A stretch of 29,168 nt of DNA from Pseudomonadota bacterium (GCA_029556045.1 JAKQGS010000365.1:1-29168), one strand, 5' to 3'; positions 16,486-24,914 are shown, numbered from the stretch's first letter. A program made the numbers and translations. Notes: generated by a model from the letters alone, not told the origin.

Positions 16486-17097
16486 ATGAAACGATTTGTC
16501 GCGCACGTTGGTTTTTTGGGTATGGCTTTCGCCGCTGTCGGTTGCGGCGTGGATTCTCAAACATCTTCCACGCAGGGAATGCAAAGCAGCGTCGGGCATG
16601 CCCGCATCTCGGTGCCGCAGACCAACACGGTTGAGGAAAACGATGCCTCCTGCAAGGCAGCCCTTGATGAAACTTATTCCTACAAACGTGGTTCAGAAGT
16701 GGTGATCCTTCCCGGCAAACAGAAGGAGATCTCCGTGGTCATGATCGTTCGCGGTAAAGCGATCCTGGTCGAATCACCCGAGCGTGTCGGTTTGAAAAGC
16801 ATCTCATGTGTTCGCGCCGCTGAATTGAAAGCCATGGCTGCACCCTCCACTGTGGTGGTTGGCGGCGGCTCCAGCTTTAAATTTATCAATGTGGACGTGC
16901 ATTCTTCCGTGGCGGAAAACGACGCCGCGTGCAAGGAGCAGGCTGGCGCTGAATTTTCTTACCAACAGGGTTCGGAAGTGGTGATGACCCGCGGTGGCGA
17001 TGGCGCTATCACCCCCGTGACTGTTAATGACAAGGTTATCGCGATCCCCAGTGTTGAGCGCATCACCCTGAAGCAAATCAAGTGTGTGAAAAAATGA
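16486..17097 (+). CDS. Lipoprotein with two tandem copies of a two-cysteine domain
   Basis: A 203-residue predicted lipoprotein. Three ATG codons in a row (16480, 16483, 16486) follow AGGAG; 16486 gives the best spacing. The signal MKRFVAHVGFLGMAFAAVGC ends at lipobox Cys20. After a Ser/Gln-rich linker come two similar domains, residues 48-110 and 140-202. They share END-A-(S/A)-CK, a Y-rich stretch with GSEVV, a V-x-(G/D)-K-(A/V)-I segment and ER-(V/I)-x-LK-x-I-x-CV. Each copy has one cysteine at its start and one at its end (56/108 and 149/200), so one disulphide per domain is likely. No known family is recognised. A bidirectional terminator follows, and an inverted repeat and promoter precede the gene, so it is transcribed alone. 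Confidence 0.8.
   Translation: MKRFVAHVGFLGMAFAAVGCGVDSQTSSTQGMQSSVGHARISVPQTNTVEENDASCKAALDETYSYKRGSEVVILPGKQKEISVVMIVRGKAILVESPERVGLKSISCVRAAELKAMAAPSTVVVGGGSSFKFINVDVHSSVAENDAACKEQAGAEFSYQQGSEVVMTRGGDGAITPVTVNDKVIAIPSVERITLKQIKCVKK
16627..17091 (+). repeat. Internal tandem duplication (about 63 codons per copy)
   Basis: Copy 1 spans about 16627-16815 and copy 2 about 16903-17091, with a 29-codon linker. The protein similarity is clear (END-A-x-CK, GSEVV, ER-x-x-LK-x-I-x-CV), but the DNA has diverged, so the duplication is not recent. Confidence 0.75.
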
Positions 17098-17105
17098 TCG
17101 AAAAG

Positions 17106-17140
17106 GACCGGGGATGTTCTCCCCGGTCTCTTGTTCTCTG
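17106..17140. terminator. Bidirectional intrinsic terminator
   Basis: GACCGGGGA (17106-17114) and TCCCCGGTC (17120-17128) form a perfect nine-base-pair stem with a five-base loop. A T-rich tail (TCTTGTTCTCT) follows on the plus strand and CTTTT on the minus strand. It separates the lipoprotein gene and the convergent radical SAM gene. Confidence 0.8.
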
Positions 17141-17148
17141 GTGGTAAG

Positions 17149-19035
17149 CTATCGATTTGCCAGGATGTTGCGGATAAAATCCGGTTCCAGCGTCGTTTTA
17201 GGAATCTTCTTATCAAACCAAAAGCTCAGTGGCTCTTCCAACCCGATACCCAACATGTAATTGTACAACGCCTTTTTTAATCCCGCACCGAGGCGGTCGT
17301 GGTCGCAAAGCACGGAGTCCTCAAAGTCCAGGTCATTTTTGGAAAAGGCATTTGCAGGACGCGGTATGATTTTAATGCCAAATTTTTCGGGGTTGATACC
17401 GATCGGGCTGTGTACCGTGGCGGCAAATCGGTGCCAATAGGCGGAATCCAGGCACCCATTGAGAAAGAGTTGACGCACCCGTTCAAGGGCATCGATGGTT
17501 TCCTGCTCCGTTTGCGAGGGAAAACCGTACATCAGATAGGCATGGACTAGGATTCCAGCTTCTCCGAAGGATCGGGTGACGCGGGCCACCTGCTCGACGG
17601 TAACTCCCTTGTTCATCAGCTTCAACAGGCGATTGGAGGCCACCTCAAGGCCACCGGTCACCGCCACGCAGCCTGATTCAGCCAAAAGGCGGGTCATGGC
17701 GGGGGTGAAACTCTTTTCAAATCGAATATTGCCCCACCAGGTGATACTCAAACCCTCATCGATCAGACGACGAGCGAGGGCAAACAAAATTTTAGGTGGT
17801 GCGGCCTCATCCACAAAGTGAAAACCACTTTGTCCGGTTTCTGCAATGGCGGCTCGGATGCGGGACATCAGTATATCAATGTCCGCCTCCTGATAGCGTT
17901 GAATATAGTCGAGGCTGACATCACAGAAATTGCACTGATTCCAATAGCACCCATGGGCCAGGGTCAGCTTGTTCCAGCGTCCATCGGACCAGATGCGGTG
18001 CATGGGGTTCAGCATTTCCACCAGGGACAGATATTGACCCAGGGGGAGCCCGTCATAGGTGGGGATCCCTGTATCGTTGTGATGGATGTCCTTGTCTTTG
18101 GCGTTGGTGATCATTACCACTTTTTGATCGTGACGCACAAAGGTGCGAAAGAGTTCCTGATTGGACCTTTTGCCACTGAGATGTTCCAGAATGGCCAGGA
18201 GAGGCATTTCGCCGTCATCGAGGGTCACGAAGTCGATGGAATCAAAAAGGCGAGGTTCCGATAATTCCCGTAGTTCAGTATTCACATAACCACCCCCCAT
18301 AATCGTCTTAACCTGGGAATGTCCGGCTTTGATACGTTGGGCCATCTTGAGAGCGCCCAGGAGGTTGCCGGGGAATGGCACCGTAAATCCCACGACATCC
18401 GGTTGGTGGTGCTTCATCAAGTCATCCGTAATTGCATCAAGGTATCGGGCCACGAGCGTGGGTGTGGCCCTGAGCGCCTCCACCATGGGATCAAAACTGG
18501 GGACACTGGCGGCCAATCGTTCTCCATACCGGGACAGAGTGAAAAGCTCATCAATCCCGGCACCCACTACCTGTGCAATGTCATCGAGGTAGAGGCTGGC
18601 GATAAATTTTGCTTTATCCTGTATTCCCATGGTGCCAAAGGCCCAGGAAAGGTCAGGGTCGCCAAGCTCTTCCCACTGTGCCATGGCGGCAAATGATGGT
18701 CCCTCTGGTACAAACTTGCGGCTGACCAATCGCAAGGCCAGCGAGGGATCCAGTCCCTGTAAAAAACGAATCACCGGGTCTACAGTCCGCAAATACTTTT
18801 CCAGGTTGGCCTTAAAAGCCTCGATATGTGGGCTCTTGAGGCTCTTCTTCTGGGAAATGTCGTGGGCGACATCCTTAAGTCCCTTTTGGGAGAATAGCTT
18901 CAAAACCAAAGACATCGCGGGATCTGCCTGTACTGCGTTATAGCCACGGGATCGTAAAAATCCGGTCAAATAGGCGGTAGCGGGATAGGGGGTATTGAGT
19001 TGAGTCATCGGTGGCGTGAGGAGTAGTACCTTCAA
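17149..19035 (-). CDS. B12-binding-type radical SAM protein
   Basis: A 628-residue radical SAM enzyme. The N terminus (MKVLLLTPPMTQLNTPYPATAYLTGFLRSRGY) and residues 213-290 (DVVGFTVPFPGNLLGALKMA, TIMGGGYVN, LDDGEMPLLAIL) form the layout of a cobalamin-binding-like Rossmann domain, with a helical insertion of about 170 residues between its first and later strands. The radical SAM core begins at residue 356 (KLTLAHGCYWNQCNFC). Its cysteines are C363, C368 and C371, that is CX4CX2C rather than the textbook CX3CX2C; similar spacing occurs in some B12-type radical SAM families. FVDEAAPP, GGLEVASNRLLKLMNKG and YLMYGFPSQTEQET follow as in Elp3/MiaB-type cores. No B12-ligand DXHXXG motif is seen, so cobalamin binding is uncertain. 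The start is TTG at 19035 with AGGG eight bases upstream. The substrate is unknown and no adjacent precursor peptide is obvious. Confidence 0.85.
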   Translation of the reverse strand: MKVLLLTPPMTQLNTPYPATAYLTGFLRSRGYNAVQADPAMSLVLKLFSQKGLKDVAHDISQKKSLKSPHIEAFKANLEKYLRTVDPVIRFLQGLDPSLALRLVSRKFVPEGPSFAAMAQWEELGDPDLSWAFGTMGIQDKAKFIASLYLDDIAQVVGAGIDELFTLSRYGERLAASVPSFDPMVEALRATPTLVARYLDAITDDLMKHHQPDVVGFTVPFPGNLLGALKMAQRIKAGHSQVKTIMGGGYVNTELRELSEPRLFDSIDFVTLDDGEMPLLAILEHLSGKRSNQELFRTFVRHDQKVVMITNAKDKDIHHNDTGIPTYDGLPLGQYLSLVEMLNPMHRIWSDGRWNKLTLAHGCYWNQCNFCDVSLDYIQRYQEADIDILMSRIRAAIAETGQSGFHFVDEAAPPKILFALARRLIDEGLSITWWGNIRFEKSFTPAMTRLLAESGCVAVTGGLEVASNRLLKLMNKGVTVEQVARVTRSFGEAGILVHAYLMYGFPSQTEQETIDALERVRQLFLNGCLDSAYWHRFAATVHSPIGINPEKFGIKIIPRPANAFSKNDLDFEDSVLCDHDRLGAGLKKALYNYMLGIGLEEPLSFWFDKKIPKTTLEPDFIRNILANR

Positions 19036-19336
19036 TGGCGGGCCCTTTTTTCTTTACGATATTTTTTTATATTGCGGAGTTGTCCGGGTAATTACCTATT
19101 TTATGACGATTTTCCCCCATAAAAATGCTCAAATTCAACCCATTTTATGCATAGTAACTCCGACAGACAAAAAATCTATTCTCAGCGGATGATTTTCTGA
19201 TTGTACACCACATTGACCAAAACATTATGGTGCCTCCAGAGAATTCATTGGCTGTCCAATCAAATAAATGAGCGGGAACTTTACGGTCGGTGTCGGGATT
19301 CAGGGACGAATCTTAACTCAAGAACGGAGTACTGGT
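19036..19336. other. Intergenic region between divergent genes
   Basis: About 300 AT-rich bases between the radical SAM gene (minus) and a small plus-strand gene. A TTGACC (19213-19218) is present but has no good -10 at the right distance. No RNA gene, repeat or operator is evident. Confidence 0.4.
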
Positions 19337-19660
19337 ATGAAAAGCATGAAGAAGAGTCAGAATTTCGGAAACACCTTTCACACCTCATTCGCAGAGCTGA
19401 AGACCATCGCTGAAGGCATGGTCGGATGGCCCAGCACGGAGTTTTGGGATGCCATTGCCTGCCTTGAGTCCATGGCATCTCAATACGAAGCCAGATTAGC
19501 GATGGCGGATGAAGACTATGCGGATCAGACCTATGACTCCAATGTCATCATTCCCCTCCACTCCTCCGTGGATTACCGACGGGAGGGATTTGTTTATGAT
19601 TTTCCAACTGTGGGAAATCTGGCGCAAAGTCCCTGGAGGGGGGTTCATGCCTGCCCATAA
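19337..19660 (+). CDS. Small protein of unknown function upstream of the copper operon
   Basis: A 107-residue protein not recognised as any family. The ATG at 19337 is chosen because GGAG lies eight bases upstream; the frame is open from 19268, without a ribosome site. There is no signal peptide or membrane segment. The first half looks helical (SFAELKTIAEGMVGWPSTEFWDAIACLESMASQYEARLAMADEDY); the second half is polar with aromatic residues (YDSNVIIPLHSSVDYRREGFVYDF). It lies 116 bases before the CueR promoter on the same strand, with a weak terminator between, so it is probably not part of the copper operon. Confidence 0.5.
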   Translation: MKSMKKSQNFGNTFHTSFAELKTIAEGMVGWPSTEFWDAIACLESMASQYEARLAMADEDYADQTYDSNVIIPLHSSVDYRREGFVYDFPTVGNLAQSPWRGVHACP

Positions 19661-19744
19661 GGCTCCACACGCCCGAAACCAGGGGCTGTATCCCCTGAAC
19701 ATTGGGCGAATGCCGCCGAAATTGTTGCTGAAAGTCTGAATACC

Positions 19745-19764
19745 CAACAAAAGTTGCTTTTTTT
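19745..19764 (+). terminator. Weak terminator-like element before the copper promoter
   Basis: CAAC and GTTG pair around AAAA and are followed by CTTTTTTT (19757-19764). The four-base stem is weak, but the T-run is good. It could insulate the CueR promoter from the upstream gene. Confidence 0.3.
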
Positions 19765-19776
19765 GAAATCCCCCCC

Positions 19777-19807
19777 TTGACCTTCCCATTATGGGAAGGT
19801 TTAACCT
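19777..19807 (+). promoter_or_regulatory. CueR-controlled copper-inducible promoter
   Basis: TTGACC (-35, 19777-19782) and TAACCT (-10, 19802-19807) are separated by 19 bases, the over-long spacer typical of MerR-family activated promoters. Between them ACCTTCCCAT and ATGGGAAGGT form a perfect inverted repeat about one central T (19780-19800). The E. coli copA promoter is nearly the same (TTGACCTTCC ... GGAAGGTTTAACCT). The operon downstream encodes CopA and a CueR-type sensor, so autoregulation is expected. Confidence 0.93.
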
Positions 19808-19840
19808 CGGGTTGTTGCATCCAAAAAGGGGGAGAGTCCC

Positions 19841-22309
19841 ATGAATCATTTCAACACCGCAAGTCAACCCGCGACAGCCGCTCTGTCCGGACAAATCTAT
19901 CATTTGCCGGTCAACGGCATGACCTGTGCATCCTGTGTCAGTCACGTGGAGAAAGCCGCCAGCAAACAGCCAGGCGTCGCTGCAGTACAGGTGAACCTGG
20001 CGACCGAAAGCGCGTCTGTCGAGCTCGCCCCCGGAGGAGATATTCGCCAGGTGGTGCATGGCATTGAAGAAGCCGGCTACGATGTGCCGACCGAAGAGAT
20101 GACGTTCGGAGTCAAAGGCATGACCTGTGCGTCCTGTGTCAGTCACGTGGAAAAAGCCTTAAATCGTCTACCCGGTGTCCTGGAAGCTTCTGTCAATCTG
20201 GCTACGGAGTCGGCCCGCATCAAAGCGGTGGCGGGTATGGTGACCCGTGGGTTGGTGGAGAGAGCGGTGGATGACGCTGGTTATACCGCGCAATTCGCCA
20301 AAAACGTGGACACCATCAGCCTGGAAGCACAGAGAGAAAAGGAGTTGCAGGCGGAAAAGCGGGATTTGATGGTGGCCATCGCCCTGTCGTTTCCGCTGTT
20401 GGTTCCTATGCTGGTCATGCCATTCGGATTGTCGTGGAATCTTCCGGCCTGGGTACAAATGGCATTGGCCTCACCGGTGCAGTTTTGGCTCGGAGGGCGC
20501 TTCTATCGCGCTGGATGGAAGGCGCTAAGAGCTGGGACCGGTAACATGGATCTTTTGGTGGCCCTGGGAACCACAGCCGCCTACGCCCTCAGCGTTTATC
20601 TGATGATTAAGGCGTCTGATGCAAATGCTCATCATAACGGGCACCTTTATTTTGAAACGGCGGCGGTGTTGATCACCCTCGTGCGTCTCGGTAAATACCT
20701 TGAGGCCAGAGCGAAACGGCAGACATCCGCCGCCATTCGCGCCCTGCAGGCTCTGCGTCCAGAAACAGCACGCATCCAACGGAATGGGCAGGAATCAGAG
20801 ATTCCGATCGATGCCGTGCAGCCCGGGGACGTGGTGATCATCCGGCCTGGGGAGCGCATTGCGGTGGATGGGGTGATCATGGAGGGGCTCAGTGCCATCG
20901 ATGAGTCTTTGATCACTGGCGAGAGTCTCCCCGTTGCCAAGGATGTGGGGGATAAAGTGACGGGGGGAGCTGTGAATGGCGAGGGCCTGTTGCATGTCCA
21001 GGCCACGCATGTTGGTGCGGAATCCACCCTCGCCCGCATTATCCGGCTGGTTGAAGATGCACAAGCCGCCAAGGCTCCGATTCAAAAGTTGGTGGATCGC
21101 GTTAGTGCGGTATTTGTGCCAACGGTTGTGTTGATTGCGGTCCTAACTATTTTTGTCTTTGGTTTAATGTCAGGTGATTGGGAATCCGCTATTGTGCGGG
21201 GGGTGTCCGTTTTAGTGATCGCCTGTCCCTGTGCATTGGGTTTGGCGACCCCCACCGCCATCATGGCTGGAACCGGAATGGGAGCCCGCCATGGAATCCT
21301 AATTAAAGACGCCGAAGCCCTTGAACTGGCCCATAGTCTCAATATAGTGGCTTTTGATAAAACCGGCACCCTCACGGAGGGGCATCCTGAAGTTGTTGGG
21401 CTTCAAACGATTGGTATCGGTGAAAAAGAGCTGGTCGCCATGGCTGCATCCCTTCAAAAAGGCAGTGAACATCCCCTGGCCAAAGCCGTTTTACGGTATG
21501 CAATTAAATCCGGTGTGGATAGCCAAAGCGCTTTGGAGGTCAAGGCCCTGCCGGGACGAGGTATTGAAGGGCGCGTCGGGACGCGATTCTTACGGTTAGG
21601 GAGCTTGCGTTTGGCCGAAGAGGATAGGATCAACATCGATCCTCTGCGGAGCTGGCTGGAATCAGCCCATGGCAGTGGTCAAACGGTGTCCTGGTTGGTG
21701 GATCGGGATCGTCGGGAATTGCTGGGAGCGATTGCATTTTCAGACAAGATCAAGGATACCGCAGCATCCACGATTGAAGCCTTGCACAAACTGAATGTGA
21801 AAACGGTCATGCTGACAGGGGACAATCAGGCCAGTGCCGCAGTCGTGGCCAAGGCCCTGGGACTGGACGATTATAGAGCCGAAGTTTTACCGCAAGACAA
21901 AGCGGCTGTGATTCATGATATGCGATCGCAGGGGAGTGTGGTGGCGATGGTCGGTGACGGTTTGAATGACGCTCCGGCACTGGCGGCTGCGGATGTCGGT
22001 ATAGCGATGGCTTCGGGGACCGATGTGGCGATGCATTCATCGGGAATCACCCTGATGCGCAGCAACCCCCTGCTGATACCGGACGCCATTGACCTTTCGC
22101 GGCGAACCTATCAAAAGATCAAACAAAATCTTTTTTGGGCTTTTTTCTACAATGCAGTCGGCATTCCCCTCGCAGCCTTGGGATACCTCAGCCCCATGAT
22201 TGCCGGTTCCGCAATGGCATTTAGCAGTGTCAGCGTCGTGGCCAATGCCCTGCTATTAAATCGTTGGCGCCCAGCCGCAGGTTCAGCGGCTAAGGGAGGA
22301 ATATCATGA
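19841..22309 (+). CDS. copA: Copper(I)-exporting P1B-1 ATPase CopA
   Basis: An 822-residue inner-membrane Cu+ ATPase. There are two N-terminal heavy-metal-binding domains, each with GMTCASC (Cys29/Cys32 and Cys96/Cys99). TGES (359-362), the membrane metal site CPC (462-464), DKTGT with phosphorylated Asp506, SEHPLAKA (His544 of the P1B HP motif) and GDGLND (705-710) follow. The last helices carry [11 protein letters not shown] and [10 protein letters not shown], the YN and MxxSS residues that define Cu+/Ag+ specificity (P1B-1). GGGGGAG precedes the ATG at 19841. It is the first gene after the CueR promoter. Its stop overlaps the start of cueR (ATGA), so the two are translationally coupled. 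Silver is the other likely substrate. Confidence 0.97.
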   Translation: MNHFNTASQPATAALSGQIYHLPVNGMTCASCVSHVEKAASKQPGVAAVQVNLATESASVELAPGGDIRQVVHGIEEAGYDVPTEEMTFGVKGMTCASCVSHVEKALNRLPGVLEASVNLATESARIKAVAGMVTRGLVERAVDDAGYTAQFAKNVDTISLEAQREKELQAEKRDLMVAIALSFPLLVPMLVMPFGLSWNLPAWVQMALASPVQFWLGGRFYRAGWKALRAGTGNMDLLVALGTTAAYALSVYLMIKASDANAHHNGHLYFETAAVLITLVRLGKYLEARAKRQTSAAIRALQALRPETARIQRNGQESEIPIDAVQPGDVVIIRPGERIAVDGVIMEGLSAIDESLITGESLPVAKDVGDKVTGGAVNGEGLLHVQATHVGAESTLARIIRLVEDAQAAKAPIQKLVDRVSAVFVPTVVLIAVLTIFVFGLMSGDWESAIVRGVSVLVIACPCALGLATPTAIMAGTGMGARHGILIKDAEALELAHSLNIVAFDKTGTLTEGHPEVVGLQTIGIGEKELVAMAASLQKGSEHPLAKAVLRYAIKSGVDSQSALEVKALPGRGIEGRVGTRFLRLGSLRLAEEDRINIDPLRSWLESAHGSGQTVSWLVDRDRRELLGAIAFSDKIKDTAASTIEALHKLNVKTVMLTGDNQASAAVVAKALGLDDYRAEVLPQDKAAVIHDMRSQGSVVAMVGDGLNDAPALAAADVGIAMASGTDVAMHSSGITLMRSNPLLIPDAIDLSRRTYQKIKQNLFWAFFYNAVGIPLAALGYLSPMIAGSAMAFSSVSVVANALLLNRWRPAAGSAAKGGIS
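19916..20158 (+). repeat. Nearly identical 42-bp copies in the two HMA domains of copA
   Basis: Bases 19916-19957 and 20117-20158, coding [14 protein letters not shown] in both metal-binding domains, match at 40 of 42 positions, differing only at two third-codon positions. Flanking domain sequence is much less alike. Confidence 0.85.
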
Positions 22310-22695
22310 ATATCGGACAGCTTGCCACCGCATCAGACGTTAATGCCAAGTTGATTCGTCACTATGAAAGCATCGGATTGATTCCCAAGGCGGATCGCAC
22401 CGAGTCGGGGTACCGGGTATATTCGGAAAAGGATGTGGCTTTTTTGCGTTTTATCAAGCGGGCCCGCAGTCTAGGTTTTTCCATGATCGAGATCAAGAAG
22501 CTTATGGGTCTCTGGCGCAATAAGACCCGTGAAAGTAAAGAAGTCAAAACGCTGGCCCTGGAACATATTCGAGGTCTGGAAAAAAAGATTCAGGAGATGC
22601 AGGACATGGTCGATACCTTAAGATCCCTCTCTCGCAATTGCCACGGTGACCATCGCCCCGATTGTCCCATCATTAAAAATTTGGCTGAGGAGTGA
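22306..22695 (+). CDS. cueR: Copper-responsive MerR-family regulator CueR
   Basis: A 129-residue MerR-type activator. The N-terminal winged helix is canonical ([55 protein letters not shown]). A dimerisation helix follows ([21 protein letters not shown]). The metal loop CHGDHRPDC places two cysteines eight apart and is followed by PII, as in E. coli CueR (C112/C120), the signature for Cu+/Ag+/Au+ sensing. A strong AAGGGAGGA precedes the ATG, which overlaps the copA stop. CueR is expected to bind the 19-bp-spacer promoter at 19777 and activate its own operon when copper is high. In E. coli cueR is not in the copA operon, so this arrangement makes a positive feedback loop. Confidence 0.95.
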   Translation: MNIGQLATASDVNAKLIRHYESIGLIPKADRTESGYRVYSEKDVAFLRFIKRARSLGFSMIEIKKLMGLWRNKTRESKEVKTLALEHIRGLEKKIQEMQDMVDTLRSLSRNCHGDHRPDCPIIKNLAEE

Positions 22696-22701
22696 TTTAA
22701 G

Positions 22702-24879
22702 ATGAAGTGCTTTTTAAAACTGGCCGCCTTTGTTTTCATTTTGATGTCACTACCAGCCCAGGGTAAGACCGTCCGTTACGAACTCATGGCCACCCAGGGT
22801 GTGGTGAACCTCAGCGGCAAGAAATCCGTGGATTGGGCCCTGATGCTGAACGGCAGCATCCCAGCTCCGACCCTTGAATTTACGGAAGGGGACGATGCTG
22901 AAATCGTGGTGACGAACAACATCCCCGGTCAGGAGCTTTCCATTCATTGGCACGGGATATTGCTACCGCCCGATATGGATGGGGTGGCCTATGTGAACAA
23001 TCCACCGATTAAATCAGGCACGTCGTTTACGTTTCGCTTTAAAATCCGTCAGCACGGCACCTATTGGTATCACTCCCATACGGCATTGCAGGAACAAAAG
23101 GGTGTCTACGGGGGAATCATTATTCACCCGAAGGAGCGTACCATCGCCTATGATCGGGACGTCGTAGTGGTTCTCAGCGATTGGTCCGATGAAAATGCCG
23201 ATCAGATCATTCGCAATCTCCGCAAAGACGGTGATTACTATCTCTATAAGAAGGGGACGGTTCGTTCAATCTGGGGAGCGATGCAGGCTGATGCCTTGGG
23301 GACATACTTCCACAATGAGTGGACCCGTATGGGGGGAATGGATCTATCGGACGTGGGGTATGATGCGTTCCTGATCAATGGCAATAGATCGTCGCAACTG
23401 GCCGCAGCCAAGCCAGGGGAGAAGCTCCGGATTCGCCTGATCAACGCTGCCGCATCGTCCTACTTTTACATCTCTTTGGGGCAGAACCCGTTTAAAGTTA
23501 TCTCCGCCGATGGCATGGATATCCAACCGCAGCTAACCCGCGAGATTCTGATGGGGATGGCGGAAACTTACGATATCCTGTTTGAAGTGTCGGATAGTAG
23601 AAGTTATGAGCTGCGAGCCACTGTGCAGGATGTCACTGGCTACGCTTCCGGATGGATTGGCTCTGGTGAAAAAGTCCCGGCTCCTGATAAACCGATACCG
23701 GATATGTACGCATCCATGGATCATATGGGGCACGGATCGTCCCACGAGGGTCATTCCATGCCGTCTGGTGAGTCAACACCTTCGATGCCAGTTGAGAAAG
23801 AAGGGAGTCAGGAGAAACCCGGGGTTGATCACAGCCAGCACAACATGGATCACAGCCATCATGGGATGGATCATTCCTCCCATGGCAGTGCCCCCGTTGC
23901 ATCTCCATCAGGTGCAACGGTGGAAACTCTGACGGTGGATCATCTAAAAGCTTCCGAAAATTCGGCATTTGCCAAAACCATCCCCACACATGATGTCAAG
24001 TTAGTGCTGGGGGGGGACATGGAACGATACGTCTGGCACATCAATGGCAAGGCCATTCATCAGGATCGAACCATCACCATCCGCGAAGGGGAGGTGGTGC
24101 GCTTTACCTTTGTTAACGACACCATGATGCATCATCCGATGCACCTGCACGGGCATTTTTTTCGGGTCATCAACGCTGGTGGTGATTTTGCCCCATGGAA
24201 GCACACGGTGGATGTGCCGCCCCACGGTACCCGTGTTATCGAATTCCTGGCCAACGAACCGGGGGACTGGATGCTGCACTGTCATAACCTGTACCACATG
24301 AAAACGGGTATGGCCCGCGTGATCAAATATTCAACCTTCACACCCAAGCCGGAAATCGCTGCTTTGCAAAAGGTTGATCCCCACCTGCACGACCATATCT
24401 ATGGAGATGGATTGATCGAGTTGTCCAGCAATCATGCGCAACTGCGGGGACGCCTCAGCCAGACCTGGAATACTCTGGAGGCCCATGCCGAGACCCGAAG
24501 CTATGAAAATATGGACCATGCAGAAGGGGAGATTCTCTACCGCCGCTGGTTTACCAATTTCCTGAATCTGGCATTGGGGGCAAGTTATTTTGGAGAATAT
24601 GAGGAAGACAAGACCCGCGGTGTTGCGGGTATCGGATACACCCTACCCATGCTGGTGGAAACCACCCTCTTGGTGGATCATGTGGGGCAACTGAGTCTTG
24701 AACTCGAAAAAAAGCTGCAGTGGACCTCGCGATTTTATACTGATCTCGATGTCCTGTTTCGTCAGGAACAGAAGACCGAATTTGAGGTTTCTCTCATGTA
24801 TGCCCGTGCCTGGAGTTGGAGTGTCGGCTTAATGGCCACGGAGGATGACGTGGGAGTCGGCGCCCAATATAGATTCTAA
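22702..24879 (+). CDS. Multicopper oxidase (copper resistance CopA/PcoA-like) with C-terminal beta-barrel-like extension
   Basis: A 725-residue exported copper oxidase starting six bases after cueR, with GAGGAG inside the cueR end as ribosome site. The signal peptide is Sec-like (MKCFLKLAAFVFILMSLPAQG) and lacks the twin arginines usual for CopA/PcoA/CueO. Three cupredoxin domains carry all copper ligands: HWH (82-84), HSH (124-126), HPMHLH (478-483) and HCHNLYHMKTGM (526-537, type 1 Cys527 and Met537). A Met/His-rich insert (about 335-395: MDHMGHGSSHEGH ... DHSQHNMDHSHHGMDH) resembles the copper-binding repeats of PcoA/CopA. The oxidase part ends near 548. About 160 further residues (565-725) form alternating amphipathic strands ending GAQYRF, like an outer-membrane barrel and reminiscent of CopB/PcoB. 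Expected role: periplasmic Cu+ oxidation. Confidence 0.93.
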   Translation: MKCFLKLAAFVFILMSLPAQGKTVRYELMATQGVVNLSGKKSVDWALMLNGSIPAPTLEFTEGDDAEIVVTNNIPGQELSIHWHGILLPPDMDGVAYVNNPPIKSGTSFTFRFKIRQHGTYWYHSHTALQEQKGVYGGIIIHPKERTIAYDRDVVVVLSDWSDENADQIIRNLRKDGDYYLYKKGTVRSIWGAMQADALGTYFHNEWTRMGGMDLSDVGYDAFLINGNRSSQLAAAKPGEKLRIRLINAAASSYFYISLGQNPFKVISADGMDIQPQLTREILMGMAETYDILFEVSDSRSYELRATVQDVTGYASGWIGSGEKVPAPDKPIPDMYASMDHMGHGSSHEGHSMPSGESTPSMPVEKEGSQEKPGVDHSQHNMDHSHHGMDHSSHGSAPVASPSGATVETLTVDHLKASENSAFAKTIPTHDVKLVLGGDMERYVWHINGKAIHQDRTITIREGEVVRFTFVNDTMMHHPMHLHGHFFRVINAGGDFAPWKHTVDVPPHGTRVIEFLANEPGDWMLHCHNLYHMKTGMARVIKYSTFTPKPEIAALQKVDPHLHDHIYGDGLIELSSNHAQLRGRLSQTWNTLEAHAETRSYENMDHAEGEILYRRWFTNFLNLALGASYFGEYEEDKTRGVAGIGYTLPMLVETTLLVDHVGQLSLELEKKLQWTSRFYTDLDVLFRQEQKTEFEVSLMYARAWSWSVGLMATEDDVGVGAQYRF

Positions 24880-24884
24880 AAATA

Positions 24885-24914
24885 GGCGAACCCTGACTTG
24901 CATCAGGGTTCGCC
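24885..24914. terminator. Strong hairpin terminator between convergent genes
   Basis: GGCGAACCCTGA (24885-24896) and TCAGGGTTCGCC (24903-24914) pair perfectly over 12 bases with a six-base loop. The T-run (TATTTTT) follows on the minus strand, ending the small secreted-protein transcript. The plus strand has no T-run, but the hairpin would still stall or protect the copper operon transcript, which stops six bases earlier. Confidence 0.85.

Noticed and set aside
18319..18696. 125-codon plus-strand frame opposite the radical SAM gene
   Set aside because: It is antisense to well-conserved coding sequence and has no ribosome site or family match.
17149..19660. RiPP cluster formed by the radical SAM gene and the small 107-residue gene
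   Set aside because: The genes are divergent, and the small protein lacks a leader/core-like or repeated Cys/Ser/Thr-rich tail, so nothing supports a precursor role.
19496..20146. 216-codon minus-strand frame over the copA 5' end
   Set aside because: It runs antisense through the CueR promoter and both CopA metal-binding domains; it is a shadow of GC-biased third positions.
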